From positions 248,001 to 312,000 of the forward strand of contig NW_026943176.1 of assembly GCF_024139115.2 (NCBI RefSeq): a DNA stretch of 64,000 nucleotides, read 5' to 3'. The notes under the pieces were generated by a model, which had not been told where the DNA came from, searched no databases, and was given only the letters and a program-made list of their open reading frames with translations. Shown here piece by piece: positions 10,948 to 22,225 of this stretch; the first letter of the stretch is position 1; every line of letters starts with the position of its first letter. This DNA is from Armigeres subalbatus (lineage: Eukaryota > Arthropoda > Insecta > Diptera > Culicidae). A program made the position numbers and the translations under genes.

Positions 10948-13900
10948 TCATAGATTCAGATTAGCTTGTCGAACGAATTTGATGACTTCTGAGTAAAGTT
11001 CTTTTTGTTTAGTTTTATAAAACTCTGTCAAGCTAGTGAATTTTGTTCCAAAACTATAATTTGCTCTAATAGTATCATATACCGGACATCGCAGAATTGT
11101 GTGCTCTGCGGTTTCGGGAACATGGCAAGTATCGCAGTTTTCGCTCTCTGTTAATTTCATTTTTCCCAGCCAGTATTTGGAGAAATCGTGTCCTGCCATT
11201 AATCTGTTTGTAAGCCGTATGTCTGGTCCCGACATGTCTGTTTTTGTGAACCATGGTTCTAGGTCAAAAGATGGTTGTATCTCATAGTATTTTTTCCCCT
11301 TTTCAGCTGAATATTGTTGGTACCAGTTTTCGGCTTTCTCCTGTTTTATATTTTTCAGTCGAAATTGTGAATCGATACGAAGAATCCTATTGCGGTAAAC
11401 TGGTGGATCGTCGCAAGTGAGTCCTAGTTTGGACAGCTCGTCTGCTATCTCGTTCCCATTTAGGTCAGTGTGACTGGGTACCCACTGTAGAGATGTATTC
11501 CGACGGTCGGCGATGCATAGTATTTCAGCTAGTATCTCAGATCCGGCTCTGAGTGCTTGGACGTCTTCTAGCATTTCGCAGGCAGTTCTGGAATCGGTGA
11601 GTACTACGACGTTGTTCATTTCCCTTTCTTCGATATATCCCATTGCTATCCGAATAGCCAAAATTTCCGCTGACGTGATACTCGTTTCTTCTTCTAGTTT
11701 GAAGTACAGTCTTTTCTTGTGTGCTTCCACATACACGCCTACAGCACATCTCGTTCCAATCTTGGAGGCGTCCGTGTAGATTCTCTGTTTTCTTTGTAGG
11801 GTCCATTAAGCAAGTACAAAACCATTTGTTTAAGGTTTCTTGGATTTGCGTTCTTTTTGCTGCCAACCATTCCGTCAAGGTATGCATGTATTTCGACATT
11901 TTTAGTCTGTATTTTGGTGATTGGAATTATGTTGTTGAACATGTTCTGATGTTGGAAGTATATTTTCTCTAGGTATGAGTACTTGCTCATATCGTCGTCT
12001 TCTGGTCGAATTAATTGTTTGAGTTGTGCAGCTACTACGTTGTTCCTCTCGAAGTATCTCGCTATTTCTTTCGATGTGACGTACGCTTGCCTCAGCTCAA
12101 TTGGCTCTTCTCCTGAAATTGCAGCCAAGGTGTTTAATGGCGTAGACCTGGTGCATCCTGTCGCTTTCCTCAGAGCCATATTGTTCGCGGTAATTATTCT
12201 TTTCCGATTCGTTGCGCTGGCATTGTTATGTATCATGCACCCATATTCGATTGTGCTCCTTACTAGCGCTTTGTGGATTTTGATCATAGTTGATGGGTGT
12301 GCCCCTTTTTTAATACCAGTTAGAACTTTAAACATATTCGTTCTATCCACCACTTTCTTCTGCAGTTCTCGTATGTGTGGACCGAAACTGAGGTATCTAT
12401 CCATAGTGATTCCTAGGTATGGGTGTGTACGTACTGTCTCTAATTTTTCATTGTTGATTTGTATGTCCATTTATTTATTGCTGTTCTGGAATAGTATTGC
12501 TTTTGTTTTAGCTCCGTTGATCTTTAGCTTCAGTTTCTCTGCTATTGCAATGAATTTGTCTACTGTATTTTGCGCCTTTTCATTTAGCTCTTGTAAATTC
12601 CTTGTTGTTACAAGTATGCCGAAATCGTCGGCGTATTGTACTAACTCCACATTTTCCTCCTGTATTTCGTGTAAAGATGCAGAATAGAGATTGAATAGCG
12701 TTGGCGACAACACATCTCCTTGTGGTAGACCGTTATTTATCGTCCGAGTTATTGTCTCTTTTCTCATATGGAATATTATTTTGCGATTTGTTAGGAAGCT
12801 GTGTATCCATGCAACCAATTCCGGTGTTATTCTGATGTCGTATAGTATCTGTGCTAGTATTGTGCAATCGACAGTGTTAAACGCATTGCTTAGATCGATG
12901 AAGATCATGGCCGTTAGCATCTTTTCGCGTTTGTTTTTCTTGATGGCATTCGTGATGTACGATAGACAGGTTGTCGTCGATGATCCCTTTCTGAAGCCGA
13001 AAGATGTTTCAGGTAATAGTTGTTTTTCCTCTACCTCTTCTTAGCCTCTCTAACACCGCCGTATTCACTACCTTTGTTAAAGTGGGGACTAGTGATATAG
13101 GTCGTTTCCCAGCAGGTGTCGTTTGTTCTTTCCCAGGTTTGGGAATCGCCACTATTTTTATGGCTTTCAAGGTGTCCTCTACGTGTCCTCTTTTCCACAT
13201 TCCGTTCAGTTCTTCAATCAGGTTTTTCGCCACTTCTGTATCCAGTTTCCTCAACATTTCATATGTTATGCGGTCCTCGCCTGGCGCGGATCTTCTTTTC
13301 CCTTTATTTGCTAAGATTGTGCTCCATTTTTCGATGGTGAGAATGTTGTCCTGGGCTAAAGGTAGGGACGGTGTGTATGCTACGGGATCATTAGATCCAA
13401 AATGCAGATCTAGAAAATCCTCCGCTACTTTCCTATCGTCTTCCAGTATATTCGTTACCTTTCGCTTAATTTTTTTCCCTGTTAATCGTCCTACTTTAGC
13501 CCATAATTCACTTGAGCTCATGAATGGTGTAATTTCGTTGGAAAATTCTTCGAATGTTTTTTTCACCTCATCTCGCTTGAGTCGTTGAAACAATGCAGCT
13601 TTTCTTTTATATTCTAGCAGGTTTTCTAGTGAAGACATCCCGTTGAACTGCTTCCTAGCTTTTGATTTTTGCTTACCATGCAACCTCTACTTACTCCGAC
13701 CACCATGGTTTCGGCGTTCGATCGTCCTTCTTCCTGTTCTGTCTGTATGCCTTGGTTACGTGTTTGTTCAGGTCTGTTATTGTTTTCACATCTTCCTTGC
13801 CTAGTGCGCCCAAGGTTTCGCTTATCCTGTTCATGTTATATATGTATTTCTTCTTTCTCTGCGAGCCGACTATGTTTACTTCTATGGCCATGTGATGACT

Positions 13901-14560
13901 ACCTATGCCGAATTCTAGAACTTTCCATTCGGCGTCATTGTACAGGTTAGGACTGATAAGGGTTACATCTATTGCACTTGATTTCTTATTTAGCTGGATC
14001 GGCCTGAATGTGCTCTCCCCAGTGTTCATGAGGACCAGATCTACTCCTAGCATAATGTCTGCAAATATATTTCCCTTTCTATCACAATTGTCGCTTCCCC
14101 AAAGGTAGTGGTGCGCGTTCATGTCACCTCCTAATACAACTTTTCGGTGTACCCTAAGCTAATTGAGAAGCCTCTGTATATCCTCTTCGAAATCTTTGTT
14201 TGATGTTGATGGACTCACATATATGGCACCTATTACAATATCTAATATTGGTATCTTCACAGCGCATGTCTGTATGCCATCGGCTGTATCGGGTAGTGTC
14301 AGGGGAATGAAGTTATAATCATTGTGAAGTAATATCGCCACTCCTCCATAATTATCATAACGAGATTTAGGTATTAGATGGTAGTTAGCTATTCTATACC
14401 TACTGCTGTTTTCTAGTATTGGTTGCGTCCACGTCTCTGATAATATAGCTATATCATAGTTTCCTTCTACTAGTACTCTCCGAATTTCAGCTTTTTGTTT
14501 TTCCAAACTCTGAACGTTGCATTGTAAAATTTTTGTTTTATTTTCTCCCGCGAATTTTAA
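10948..14560 (-). pseudogene. I-element ORF2 (endonuclease, reverse transcriptase, RNase H), broken
   Basis: The endonuclease begins near 14560 (ILQCNVQSLEKQKAE, then AILSETW). It continues past an in-frame TAG at about 14158 into GGDMNAHHYLWGS. A frameshift near 13688 leads into the linker and reverse transcriptase (GKRPISLVPTLTKV). A frameshift at about 13020 leads into FIDLSNAFNTVD, GLPQGDVLSPTLFNL and the catalytic QYADDFGIL. An in-frame TAA at 12471-12473 precedes HPYLGITMDRYL. A frameshift near 11785 leads into RNase H, whose acidic residues are visible in YTDASK, SAEILAI, LTDSRTA and NEIADELSK. A Cys/His motif near the C-terminus (CDTCHVPETAEH) follows. All catalytic motifs remain recognisable, so the damage is recent. 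Confidence 0.9.
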
Positions 14561-14622
14561 AGAAAATGTTTATAGAGCTTTGATATAGTTTTTTTTTTGT
14601 TTGTTTCAGAACTTACTTTTTT

Positions 14623-16098
14623 TTATTCGTTTTCGACTACAGAACTAGTTAGATTAAAGTGCTTTTGCGTGCATATTTTGAACTTACGTTTTGTCTCCTC
14701 GGATGTTCCAATCTCTTGAAGGAAGTCGGCGTAGAATGACATCACCGTGCTTTGCAGATTCCGGTTCGCTGTTGCTTCTGCATTCCGTTTGGCATCTTGT
14801 GTTAATCGTTCCCATCTTTCTTTTTCAGAAACCTTGTGCGTGTTGTTCAAGGTAATTCCATTGGTCTGGCTACCGGGCTCGGCCTTGCTGTTTAACTGCG
14901 TCGCTTGATTTTGCTGGGTGTCTTCGGTCCTAGGCCTTTTTCCTCCAGATGTTTTTTTGGTGTTGTCTTTGGGTTTGTCCTTGTACATTTTAACCGCCGG
15001 TTGAATCTTTGCTCTCTGCTCGTTAGTCTTCTGCCATTGTTCTCGTAGTGGGTTGGAGAACGTTCCAGACGACATTTCGACGTATGTGTTTGGTAAGCTT
15101 GGGAAATCCTCCGCATTTTCTAGTGGTGCGTATGCGTTCTGGGTCCATATTGGGTATAGCTCCTTGGCTTCGGTGAATGTGATGGCACTTTTTGCCATTA
15201 CCTTCTTTATGTTAAGCTGTCTTATTTTCTCTCTGCAGGTTTCATCTTGTGTTTTGTGTTCCGTTGATTTACAGTGTGCACATCTCATTGGTTTCGAGCA
15301 GTTTTTGAACTCCTCTTCGGTTTCGTGGGGAGATAGGCACTGCCCGCATCTCCTGCTGCCTTTGCAGTTACCGGCGAAGTGGTTGAACCGTAGACATTTA
15401 CTGCAAACAACTAGCCTTTGGATGAACGGTTTCACATTGCTGTTGCAACAGAACAGTCTTACTCGATCCGGCAGCACTTTTGCACGGAACATCACGCTTA
15501 TACGGTTGATTGGTAATCTTTCCAATCCTTCTTTACGGGTCATTCGCCTTACGCTTACAATATGTACGTCACACTGTATGTCTTCCTGAATCTCTTCGAT
15601 CGGAATATCTGCCGGCACTCCAGCAACTATGCCTGTCACGCAGACAAGGTGGACTGGGACATACGCTTTGTATTCTCCCTTTCTCACCCGATTGTTTTCC
15701 TCCCTGACCGCGTTTGCTTTCACGTAGCTGTTCACGTAGAGCATTATGCGATTTTTTCCCACTTGTTTCATGTCTTCGATATGCTTTTTGTATCCATCCA
15801 TTTTTCGCAGCTTGCTACCGAGTGAGTATTTGTTAATTCGTCTTACTCCATTGTTCGTATCCCGCAATTCGAAATACAATCGGTATGGCCCTTGATCTGA
15901 TCTGTTGTAGGTTATGTTCACTGCTTCTCCGACTGTGCTCCGCCCTCGAGGTCCAGTTGTCCTTGCTCCTGTTGTAATGTCGTTTTGTGTTTGCCAACTC
16001 GCTGCTCCTAGCATGCTCCAGTCCAGTATTCCTTCATTTTCTTGCTGTTGCCCCGGTAGGTTTTGAATATCAGGCGGTTCCTGATTTCTGCCCTCCAT
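14623..16098 (-). CDS. I-element ORF1, Gag-like nucleic-acid-binding protein
   Basis: This is an intact 491-residue frame starting MEGRNQEPPDIQN. Residues 60-230 form an RNA-binding-like region. Three zinc knuckles follow: CSKCLRFNHFAGNC (232-245), CGQCLSPH...NC (251-267) and CAHCKSTEHKTQDETC (273-288). A basic, disordered C-terminal region follows. The protein would coat the element RNA. It is the only undamaged frame of the element, in contrast to ORF2. The start is the first ATG of the frame. The assignment rests on the knuckles and on its position upstream of the endonuclease. Confidence 0.85.
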   Translation of the reverse strand: MEGRNQEPPDIQNLPGQQQENEGILDWSMLGAASWQTQNDITTGARTTGPRGRSTVGEAVNITYNRSDQGPYRLYFELRDTNNGVRRINKYSLGSKLRKMDGYKKHIEDMKQVGKNRIMLYVNSYVKANAVREENNRVRKGEYKAYVPVHLVCVTGIVAGVPADIPIEEIQEDIQCDVHIVSVRRMTRKEGLERLPINRISVMFRAKVLPDRVRLFCCNSNVKPFIQRLVVCSKCLRFNHFAGNCKGSRRCGQCLSPHETEEEFKNCSKPMRCAHCKSTEHKTQDETCREKIRQLNIKKVMAKSAITFTEAKELYPIWTQNAYAPLENAEDFPSLPNTYVEMSSGTFSNPLREQWQKTNEQRAKIQPAVKMYKDKPKDNTKKTSGGKRPRTEDTQQNQATQLNSKAEPGSQTNGITLNNTHKVSEKERWERLTQDAKRNAEATANRNLQSTVMSFYADFLQEIGTSEETKRKFKICTQKHFNLTSSVVENE

Positions 16099-16620
16099 CT
16101 TGCTGCGCCAAAATGGCGTCCCCGGCGAATCGATTTTTCTTCAACAGATTTGTAAAAAGGAAACACACACTTTTCACTTCTTCTTCCAAATAGTTTTTCT
16201 TTTGTTCACTCTTACTGCGTCGTCCGAATTCGGCTGCTTTCCCTCTTAGATTTAAAAGTTTTGATCTTCAGTAACTACTATCACGACCACGCGCGTCGGC
16301 TGTACTTTTTCGAATGTCAAATATGTTCAGGTTGTTCAGGTATCTATCAAACTGTGTTAGAATCTTATTTCAATATCATATAAGAAAAATGCCAATGTTT
16401 ACAAACAAAGACCAAAATGATTGAAATGTCATCTCATGTCGACCCAGGTGGTCGACATCCCCGCGTGCACAGGCTAATGCCACCCTAGTTTGCTTCATCG
16501 GCAAAATATTGTCGCGTACATTTTTTTGGCAAACGGTTTCGGCTTGATTTGGTGCATGAAATTTGACTGAAAAAAACGTAAAAATTCCCATAATCAGAGT
16601 GTTTTAATGTACAATTCCCA

Positions 16621-16830
16621 ACACTGGACCTGAGGGCGCTCAATGTTCAGGGCGACTGGAAGCGATTGGCCCAGGATCGAGTTCAGTGGAGAAGGATACT
16701 CCATTCGGCGTAGGTTCATCGAAGAGCTAATGCGAGGTATTTTCAAATTCGCATCTGCGAATGCAGTACTACGGCATCCCTGGAAACACAAGAGCCGACG
16801 ACCTTGCAGGCACTGGCCACATCCCTGTTA
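16621..16830 (+). mobile_element. Two short non-LTR retrotransposon remnants
   Basis: 16621-16712 encodes TLDLRALNVQGDWKRLAQ followed by DRVQWRRI, which resembles the extreme C-terminus of mosquito RTE-like reverse transcriptases. 16770-16827 encodes YGIPGNTRADDLAGTG, the last conserved block of a retrotransposon RNase H. The two come from different elements and are juxtaposed by decay or deletion. Neither is functional. Confidence 0.5.
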
Positions 16831-17278
16831 GATAAACAAAAAAAGTACCTCTGCTGCATGACACCAAGTGATGGGTTAGATACACCACACTCCTCGTGGA
16901 GAAATTTGATGTAAACAGCAAGTTTTTAGTCTGGAGATATACAGCAACAGTTCGCTTACAGGGCGATTATAACTGTAGGGGCAATATGAACATACGGGGC
17001 AATATGAGCCACCCTTATTTTGAACTTATTGACAAGTCATGTAAAAGTTATATGATCTTTAGGAGAACGCTCCACATATGCCTCAACGTGAAAACCGCAT
17101 TAAAATTCAATTTGAACATGAAAATACACTTGAAAATGTAAATTTTCGCGGCATAGGCAAAATTCGTATAAGATTTGAAGTTAATAAATAAGGTTTTGCC
17201 ACAAAACTGATTAAAATACAGGTCAAAAATGCATCACAATCAAAAGATCTATTATAATTGAATATTGTGCACATATGA

Positions 17279-17725
17279 TGTTACGGTTCATATTATCTTA
17301 CATGTTAGTGACAATTGTTTGAGTGGATTTATGAATGTTCCATTCCTGAATGTTCTATGTTTGGGCTAGAAGATAGACCATTAGAACTATAAATAGAGGA
17401 AGTCCCAGACACAGACTTTATATTGCTGATGCCATATGGCACAAATTAATTCGAGGTGCCCAAATAAGATCTGAATCCTACACCAAATAGAGCTATGTAT
17501 TCAACGGCTTGGCTGTTGTAGACAAAATGCAAAACGCAATGGAAACACATTTGCGGGATTTGACTGATGGACAAAAATCTTTTAAGGAAACCTCGTCACA
17601 TCTCGCAATTGGTAACACATTGGACTTTTCTCTCGGGGCACAGAGAGATCGTCAGTTTTTGAATTTGTTGAATATATTGTAAACTGTTTATATTTCTATG
17701 TTTGTAAAATAATTTTATTGTAATA
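17279..17725 (+). mobile_element. Putative solo LTR
   Basis: This block is absent from the homologous position of copy A. It begins TGTTACGG and ends near TGTAATA, roughly inverted termini. It has a promoter-like TATAAATAG at 17388-17396. Its length (447 bp) suits an LTR. No convincing target duplication was seen and the terminal CA is not preserved, so the call rests on the insertion polymorphism, size and TATA box. Confidence 0.4.
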
Positions 17726-18382
17726 GGTTGTAGTGATACAAAGCTGAATTTATCATAAAACTTTTTTTTTCCAAAATCAGTCTTTATGGGGCAATATGGG
17801 CATACATGCACAGAGCAAGATATCAGGCCTTAATATGAAAACAAGTTCAAATTTCAGTTGCCAAATACAAGAATATTATCATCTATGTAACATTCATTAC
17901 GGAAAAGTTACAACATTGATCAATTGAAATGTGGGTGTTCAAACGGTGAAGAGTAGCAAATCGATTCGGTCCGCTATTGTGCGGTTTATTCATTTTATTT
18001 GTTATGGAATACTCTAAACTGTTGAAGGAATTTCATATTCTTTCATATTACCACACTTTTCTCTCCCAAAAAAACGTTTCGGATGGGTGGCCCACACTGC
18101 CCCAAATGGTGGCTCATATTGCCCCGTATAGTCAGGGAACACACATTGAAGTCGGTTCTATACTATTCCCCAGAAAGCCATACCCCAGAAAACCATTCCC
18201 CAGAAAGTACCGTTCCCCAGAAAACAGAATAATAAACATGATTTAATTTTCTTGTTTTCTTACAAACATCATCGCAACCATAATTAAATTGTCTTGATGA
18301 GTTGGATGTGCAAGGGCCATTGTGGTAATTATTAGAAACTATAGTTTCAAATACAATGTGCCTTTTGGCATAATGACCATAA

Positions 18383-19981
18383 GGTGCCTGCCAGAGTAGA
18401 TGCGTCTACGCGACGTCGCGCGAAAATTGCACGCAAAGGCAGGGGCGACTCGTCCATACGTTCTACCTGTCCATGGAACAGGTAACCATTTTTAGGTCAG
18501 AGGTAAGAAATTAATGTCTTGGCAATTAATTATTAGGGCAAATAATTTACTCAGTAAATTTTTTAAACAAAGCTTCACGTAATATTTCCAATGATTTTAA
18601 CATCTAAATATCTAAAGAAACCAACTATTTCGTAGGCAGATCAAGTTAACGCCACATGCTTGGCGTACAGTCAAATTGCAGCTGAATGTGTGTTTCTCCG
18701 AAAAACCACACCCCATCACATAGAAAGCTTTTGCCAGTCGTACGATCTATATGAAGAACCAACAGCAGCGCTGCCAGAAGTCAAATTTTATTGTCAAATT
18801 GTATGCTCACTCGTTCTCCGCGCGCAGAGAACCAGCGTGAGCGTTGCCAGCTTTCTCCATTTTCTCACATCATCCTCTTTCGCATGCGAAGCAAGCACGT
18901 TTAGTTGCAAGTTCTGCTATGCGCGCAAGAGTCAAACCCGTTCGACGCGCTGCGAGAACAATCAACGACGCGACGCACCTTCGGTTAGACGCGATCGTAG
19001 TGTCGGGCTGTGCTTTGCCGAAAGGCGCACCGCGCACGCTTTCGCGCCGATAATTGGAAACAGTCTGTTTTTTTTTCTCGTAATGATTATGCAATGTATC
19101 AAGAACAATATTAAATTAATGTTTGCATTTTTAAAGAGTAGAAATTAATCAACTTAGAGAAAAGGTATAGTTTTCACTAAATTTGAAAAATTAAATAACT
19201 GGAACACATTTCAGCTTCTAAATGTGACTCATTGGTCGTCACAATCTGGGGTCGCATCAAACAATAATAATTATTGTAATCTCAAAATATGTGAGAGTTT
19301 AAATATTAGCGGCGATGGGACCCGTGTACCCTGAATGGTGGAATGAGCCGATATGAAAGATATTTATTCTGAGCAATATCCAGTTATTGCCAACTGTTAC
19401 CAAGTTAGATTTTAGACGATTTGCGAGAGTCTAAAATTTTAAGTGCATCTAAATTTAAAACTGTTAGAAAAGAGAAAAATAAGTCATTTATTGTTTTGTA
19501 AATATTTTCTATTTAAATTGTTTTTAAAATATTTGGTTAAGTTGTACAAGAAAAGGTTGTAATATTAGATTAAATGTCCAACTTTCATTCGAAACCACTC
19601 AGCTTGATGAATATTTTTTATCAGCATGGTAGAACAGGTGTAGCAAAAGTCCACGAGACGCCCCTGCGCAAAGGAATAACAATCAATAATAAGGAGCTGA
19701 CAAATCGCATAGACGCACCCTAAGGGGTGCGCCAGAGTAGAATCGCCTACGCAACGTCGCGCGAAAATTGCACGCAAATGAATAACAATCAATAATAAGG
19801 AGCTGTCAAAGTGTATAAACGCTTCACTTCGCATTTCGCGTCTACTCTAGCCGCACCCTAAACGGGACATGCGATGCGACGCGACTCACGCAAGGGAATA
19901 ACTATTATTATCAATGAACTGTCAAACTACACAGTTGCGTCACGTCGCATCGCACGGTCACTTCTATTCTGGCTTCACCCC
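18383..19981. mobile_element. Cluster of GC-rich MITEs bounded by TAA
   Basis: Successive blocks start GGTGC..GCCAGAGTAGA and end in its approximate complement, with TAA at the junctions (18380-18382, 19721-19723, 19859-19861). The blocks are 18383-19720, 19724-19858 and 19862-19981. TAA duplications and G-rich ends suggest the PIF/Harbinger group. The shared inner motif ACGTCGCGCGAAAATTGCAC occurs at about 18411 and 19754. A simpler version of the last block is present in copy 2 at 28040-28165. The 18790-19060 part is unusually CpG-rich but has no recognisable gene. Confidence 0.45.
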
Positions 19982-20667
19982 AATACAGAAAAAAAATCTT
20001 TGTATTTTGAAACACGCCTTGATTGAGGAAATAAATAGAAATAGAGACCCACGCATTTGCCCGGAATAAGGCAATTAAGTTAATGATTCCTTATTTTAAA
20101 GCTCGCATTTTCCTGTATAGGGAGTTTTTAATATGTTTGTGCTACGCATGCGTTTGTCCATAATAATGCACAAGAATATAAAAATGAGTAAATAATTCTT
20201 TCTTGAAAGGCACGAATTTTCCCGAAATAAGGTTAACGAATGATTCCTTCTTTTAAAATACGCATTTGCTCGGAAAAAGGCAAATTAGTGATACATTCTT
20301 TTGACTCACACATTTGCCTGAAATACGCCTTCTTTCAAATCACGCGTTTGCCCGGAGTATATCAAACAAGTGGATGATGCCTTCTTTTGAAATATGAATT
20401 TACCCGCACTGATAAAAATCTACAGTTTCATTGAATAAAATTTAAAAAAAATACAAATACTGCCGTTACACGCATAACTGTCCCATGTACATAGGAATCC
20501 CAGGTTACTATAAGAGTTTGCCGGGAATAAAGTGAATCATAATTGAACGCTTCTAGAAAAACACTCATTTCGATATAATAAGGTCATTTTTTTTCAATGA
20601 CTGATTTAGGCTTATAACGGGTGGCAACTAAAACATTGGAATGACTTCAACACTTTTCTATCACAAT

Positions 20668-21058
20668 CAGTGTTGTAAAATGTCATTTGCATTCGTTTGC
20701 ATAATTTTCCCAGAACTTTTTCCAGAAGTTAGCTATCAATTTATAAGGTATGACGAACCTATAGGCGTATAAATGTGCCTTCAACTTTGTCTGACAAGAC
20801 ATTGTTGTAAATATGTAATCTGGGGCGTGGGAGGTAAAATGTCATTCAAATGACATTATGTCAAATGACACGTGACATTTTGGAGAGATTTCACTCTCCA
20901 GCCTCATATGTTATGTTTAGAGCAATGTACCCTTGGACAAGAATATAGCACTACTCAATCGTTATGAGTACATCTAAAATTATAAAGTAAATTTGGCTTC
21001 TGAAGAAAGATATGATCCAATTAGTCAAATGACATGCAAATGACATTTTACAAGACTG
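20668..21058. mobile_element. hAT-like MITE with 8-bp target duplication
   Basis: The 391-bp element has 25-bp terminal inverted repeats (left CAGTGTTGTAAAATGTCATT, right the same with one mismatch). It is flanked by exact 8-bp duplications ATCACAAT (20660-20667 and 21059-21066). The homologous region of copy 2 (33509-33521) lacks the insertion. It has no coding capacity. An 8-bp duplication plus a CAGTG terminus is diagnostic of hAT-type mobilisation. Confidence 0.85.
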
Positions 21059-21762
21059 ATCACAATAATAATGCTTTCACAGAAATAAGACTTCATGTAA
21101 ATGAATCCTTACAATAATCCGCCGAAACAAGAAGTATTGCGGTACACTTAATCAAGCGAACCAAGACCATAAGAAAAGTAACATTTTAAGCGTGAAAATG
21201 TTTCGAAAACTGTCATAGCATTTTTTGCTCAACTAAGCTCCATTGTATGCAAAGGTGATTGTAAGGCCAACCATGGACCATATTATGTTAATATTCATTA
21301 GTCTAAGTTTGAAGACTAAGGACAACACTTTGTATAACATAATATATTATATCAGATTGAACTGTACTTATTTGTAGTTTTTTCTCAAGCCGTTCTTTTC
21401 ATTCCAGTTTTTTGGTTGCCAAAATGTGTTTTCATCATTGCAGGAATCTTGTTAAGGGTATGAAAAAAAAATCTGGGATATGGTGCATTCTGGGGAATGG
21501 TTTTCGGGGAATGTTTCATTCTGGGGAGTGGTTTTCTGGGGAATGGTTTTCTGGGGTATGGTTTTCTGGGGAATGTTATAGAATCATTGAAATTAATACA
21601 TTTTCAAAAATGCATTCCAACAATTTCCAAACGCATTTTTCACCATTCATCGACGTAATATGAAAGGTAATACTCCCTAGTAGAAGTCAACTACATTGGA
21701 ATGATGATTTTTTGAGCTTTTCGGTGCTTTTCGGAACGGTTTCTTTAGGTGGCCGATCACCC

Positions 21763-22014
21763 AATATCTTTGTAAGTGTACCATAAAAATTATCAACGCA
21801 AGATTAGTAGTTGTGAGAAACTTGAATACCAATCGACAAGATAGACGAAAATAACTCCTTTTTTGTTAACATCCGATTACCGTAAACATTGCATTAATGT
21901 GAACGATTTCAGTCCGAGTTGAACACAGGAATTCTCAATACTGTTTGACTATGGCATAAACTAACGAAATGTGTCCGAAAATCAACAGATTTGCTTTGAT
22001 TTACGACGATATTT
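21763..22014. other. AT-rich spacer
   Basis: Nothing beyond AT-rich sequence was recognised between the nested element and the next MITE. Confidence 0.35.
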
Positions 22015-22225
22015 CTCGGGTACTTATTCAAAAGGACGTATGTGATTTTGTAAACAAAGATTCAAACGTCGATATGACCAATCTGATAGCACTCCCCTGC
22101 AAACCAACACTACCAACAGGTAGTCGAAGGCTTCCCCTACCTGTCTGTGAGGATAATTCGCGGTGAAACGACGTTTGAATCTTTGTTTGCAAAATCACAT
22201 ACGTCCTTTTGAATAAGTACCCGAG
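22015..22225. mobile_element. MITE with long inverted arms
   Basis: The left arm CTCGGGTACTTATTCAAAAG is repeated inverted at the right end, and the arms pair over about 60 bp. The flanks ATTT (22011-22014) and ATTT (22226-22229) are a possible 4-bp target duplication. The loop is GC-richer and not coding. Confidence 0.75.

Larger units (their letters stand above)
10770..16354 (-). mobile_element. Full-length I-clade non-LTR retrotransposon (inactive)
   Basis: A 5.58-kb element is flanked by an exact 12-bp target-site duplication, TGTTAGAATCTT (10758-10769 and 16355-16366). On the minus strand the order is 5' leader, ORF1 (16098-14623), ORF2 with endonuclease, reverse transcriptase and RNase H (about 14560-10948), a short 3' leader, and a (GAA)n tail (10770-10788). 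The domain order, three zinc knuckles in ORF1 and a C-terminal RNase H fit the I group. ORF2 carries at least five stops or frameshifts, so the copy cannot move on its own. The near-complete length and perfect duplication argue for fairly recent insertion. Confidence 0.9.
18153..21584. mobile_element. 3.4-kb element with CCCCAGAA-array termini, copy 1
   Basis: The left end (18153-18232) is GGTTCTATA followed by four iterations of a motif close to TTCCCCAGAAAACCA. The right end (21490-21584) has about six iterations of the same motif inverted, ending in GTTATAGAAT. It interrupts copy B at CATTGAAGT (18144-18152), which is repeated as CATTGAAAT at 21585-21593, a likely 9-bp target duplication with one mismatch. 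Compared with the second copy (27797 onward), the internal sequence holds no long frame. It contains a GC-rich MITE cluster (18383-19981) and a hAT-like MITE (20668-21058). The superfamily is not recognised. Confidence 0.7.
16977..21762. mobile_element. TA-type foldback element, copy B, split by later insertions
   Basis: 16977-17278, 17726-18152 and 21585-21762 align in order with the element at 722-1682. Shared landmarks are GGGGCAATATGAACATACGG at the left, ATGGGGCAATATGGGCATAC in the middle and TTTCTTTAGGTGGCC near the right end. Two foreign blocks interrupt it: a putative solo LTR (17279-17725) and the 3.4-kb element at 18153-21584. The right terminus has lost about 11 bp relative to copy A. 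It has no coding capacity. Confidence 0.7.

Noticed and set aside
11983..12687. 234-codon plus-strand frame rich in hydrophobic residues
   Set aside because: It is the antisense shadow of the I-element reverse transcriptase, which carries the recognisable motifs on the minus strand.
18660..19148. 162-codon plus-strand frame rich in Cys/Arg/Ser
   Set aside because: It lies inside the CpG-rich MITE cluster, is open by composition, and has no domain resemblance.
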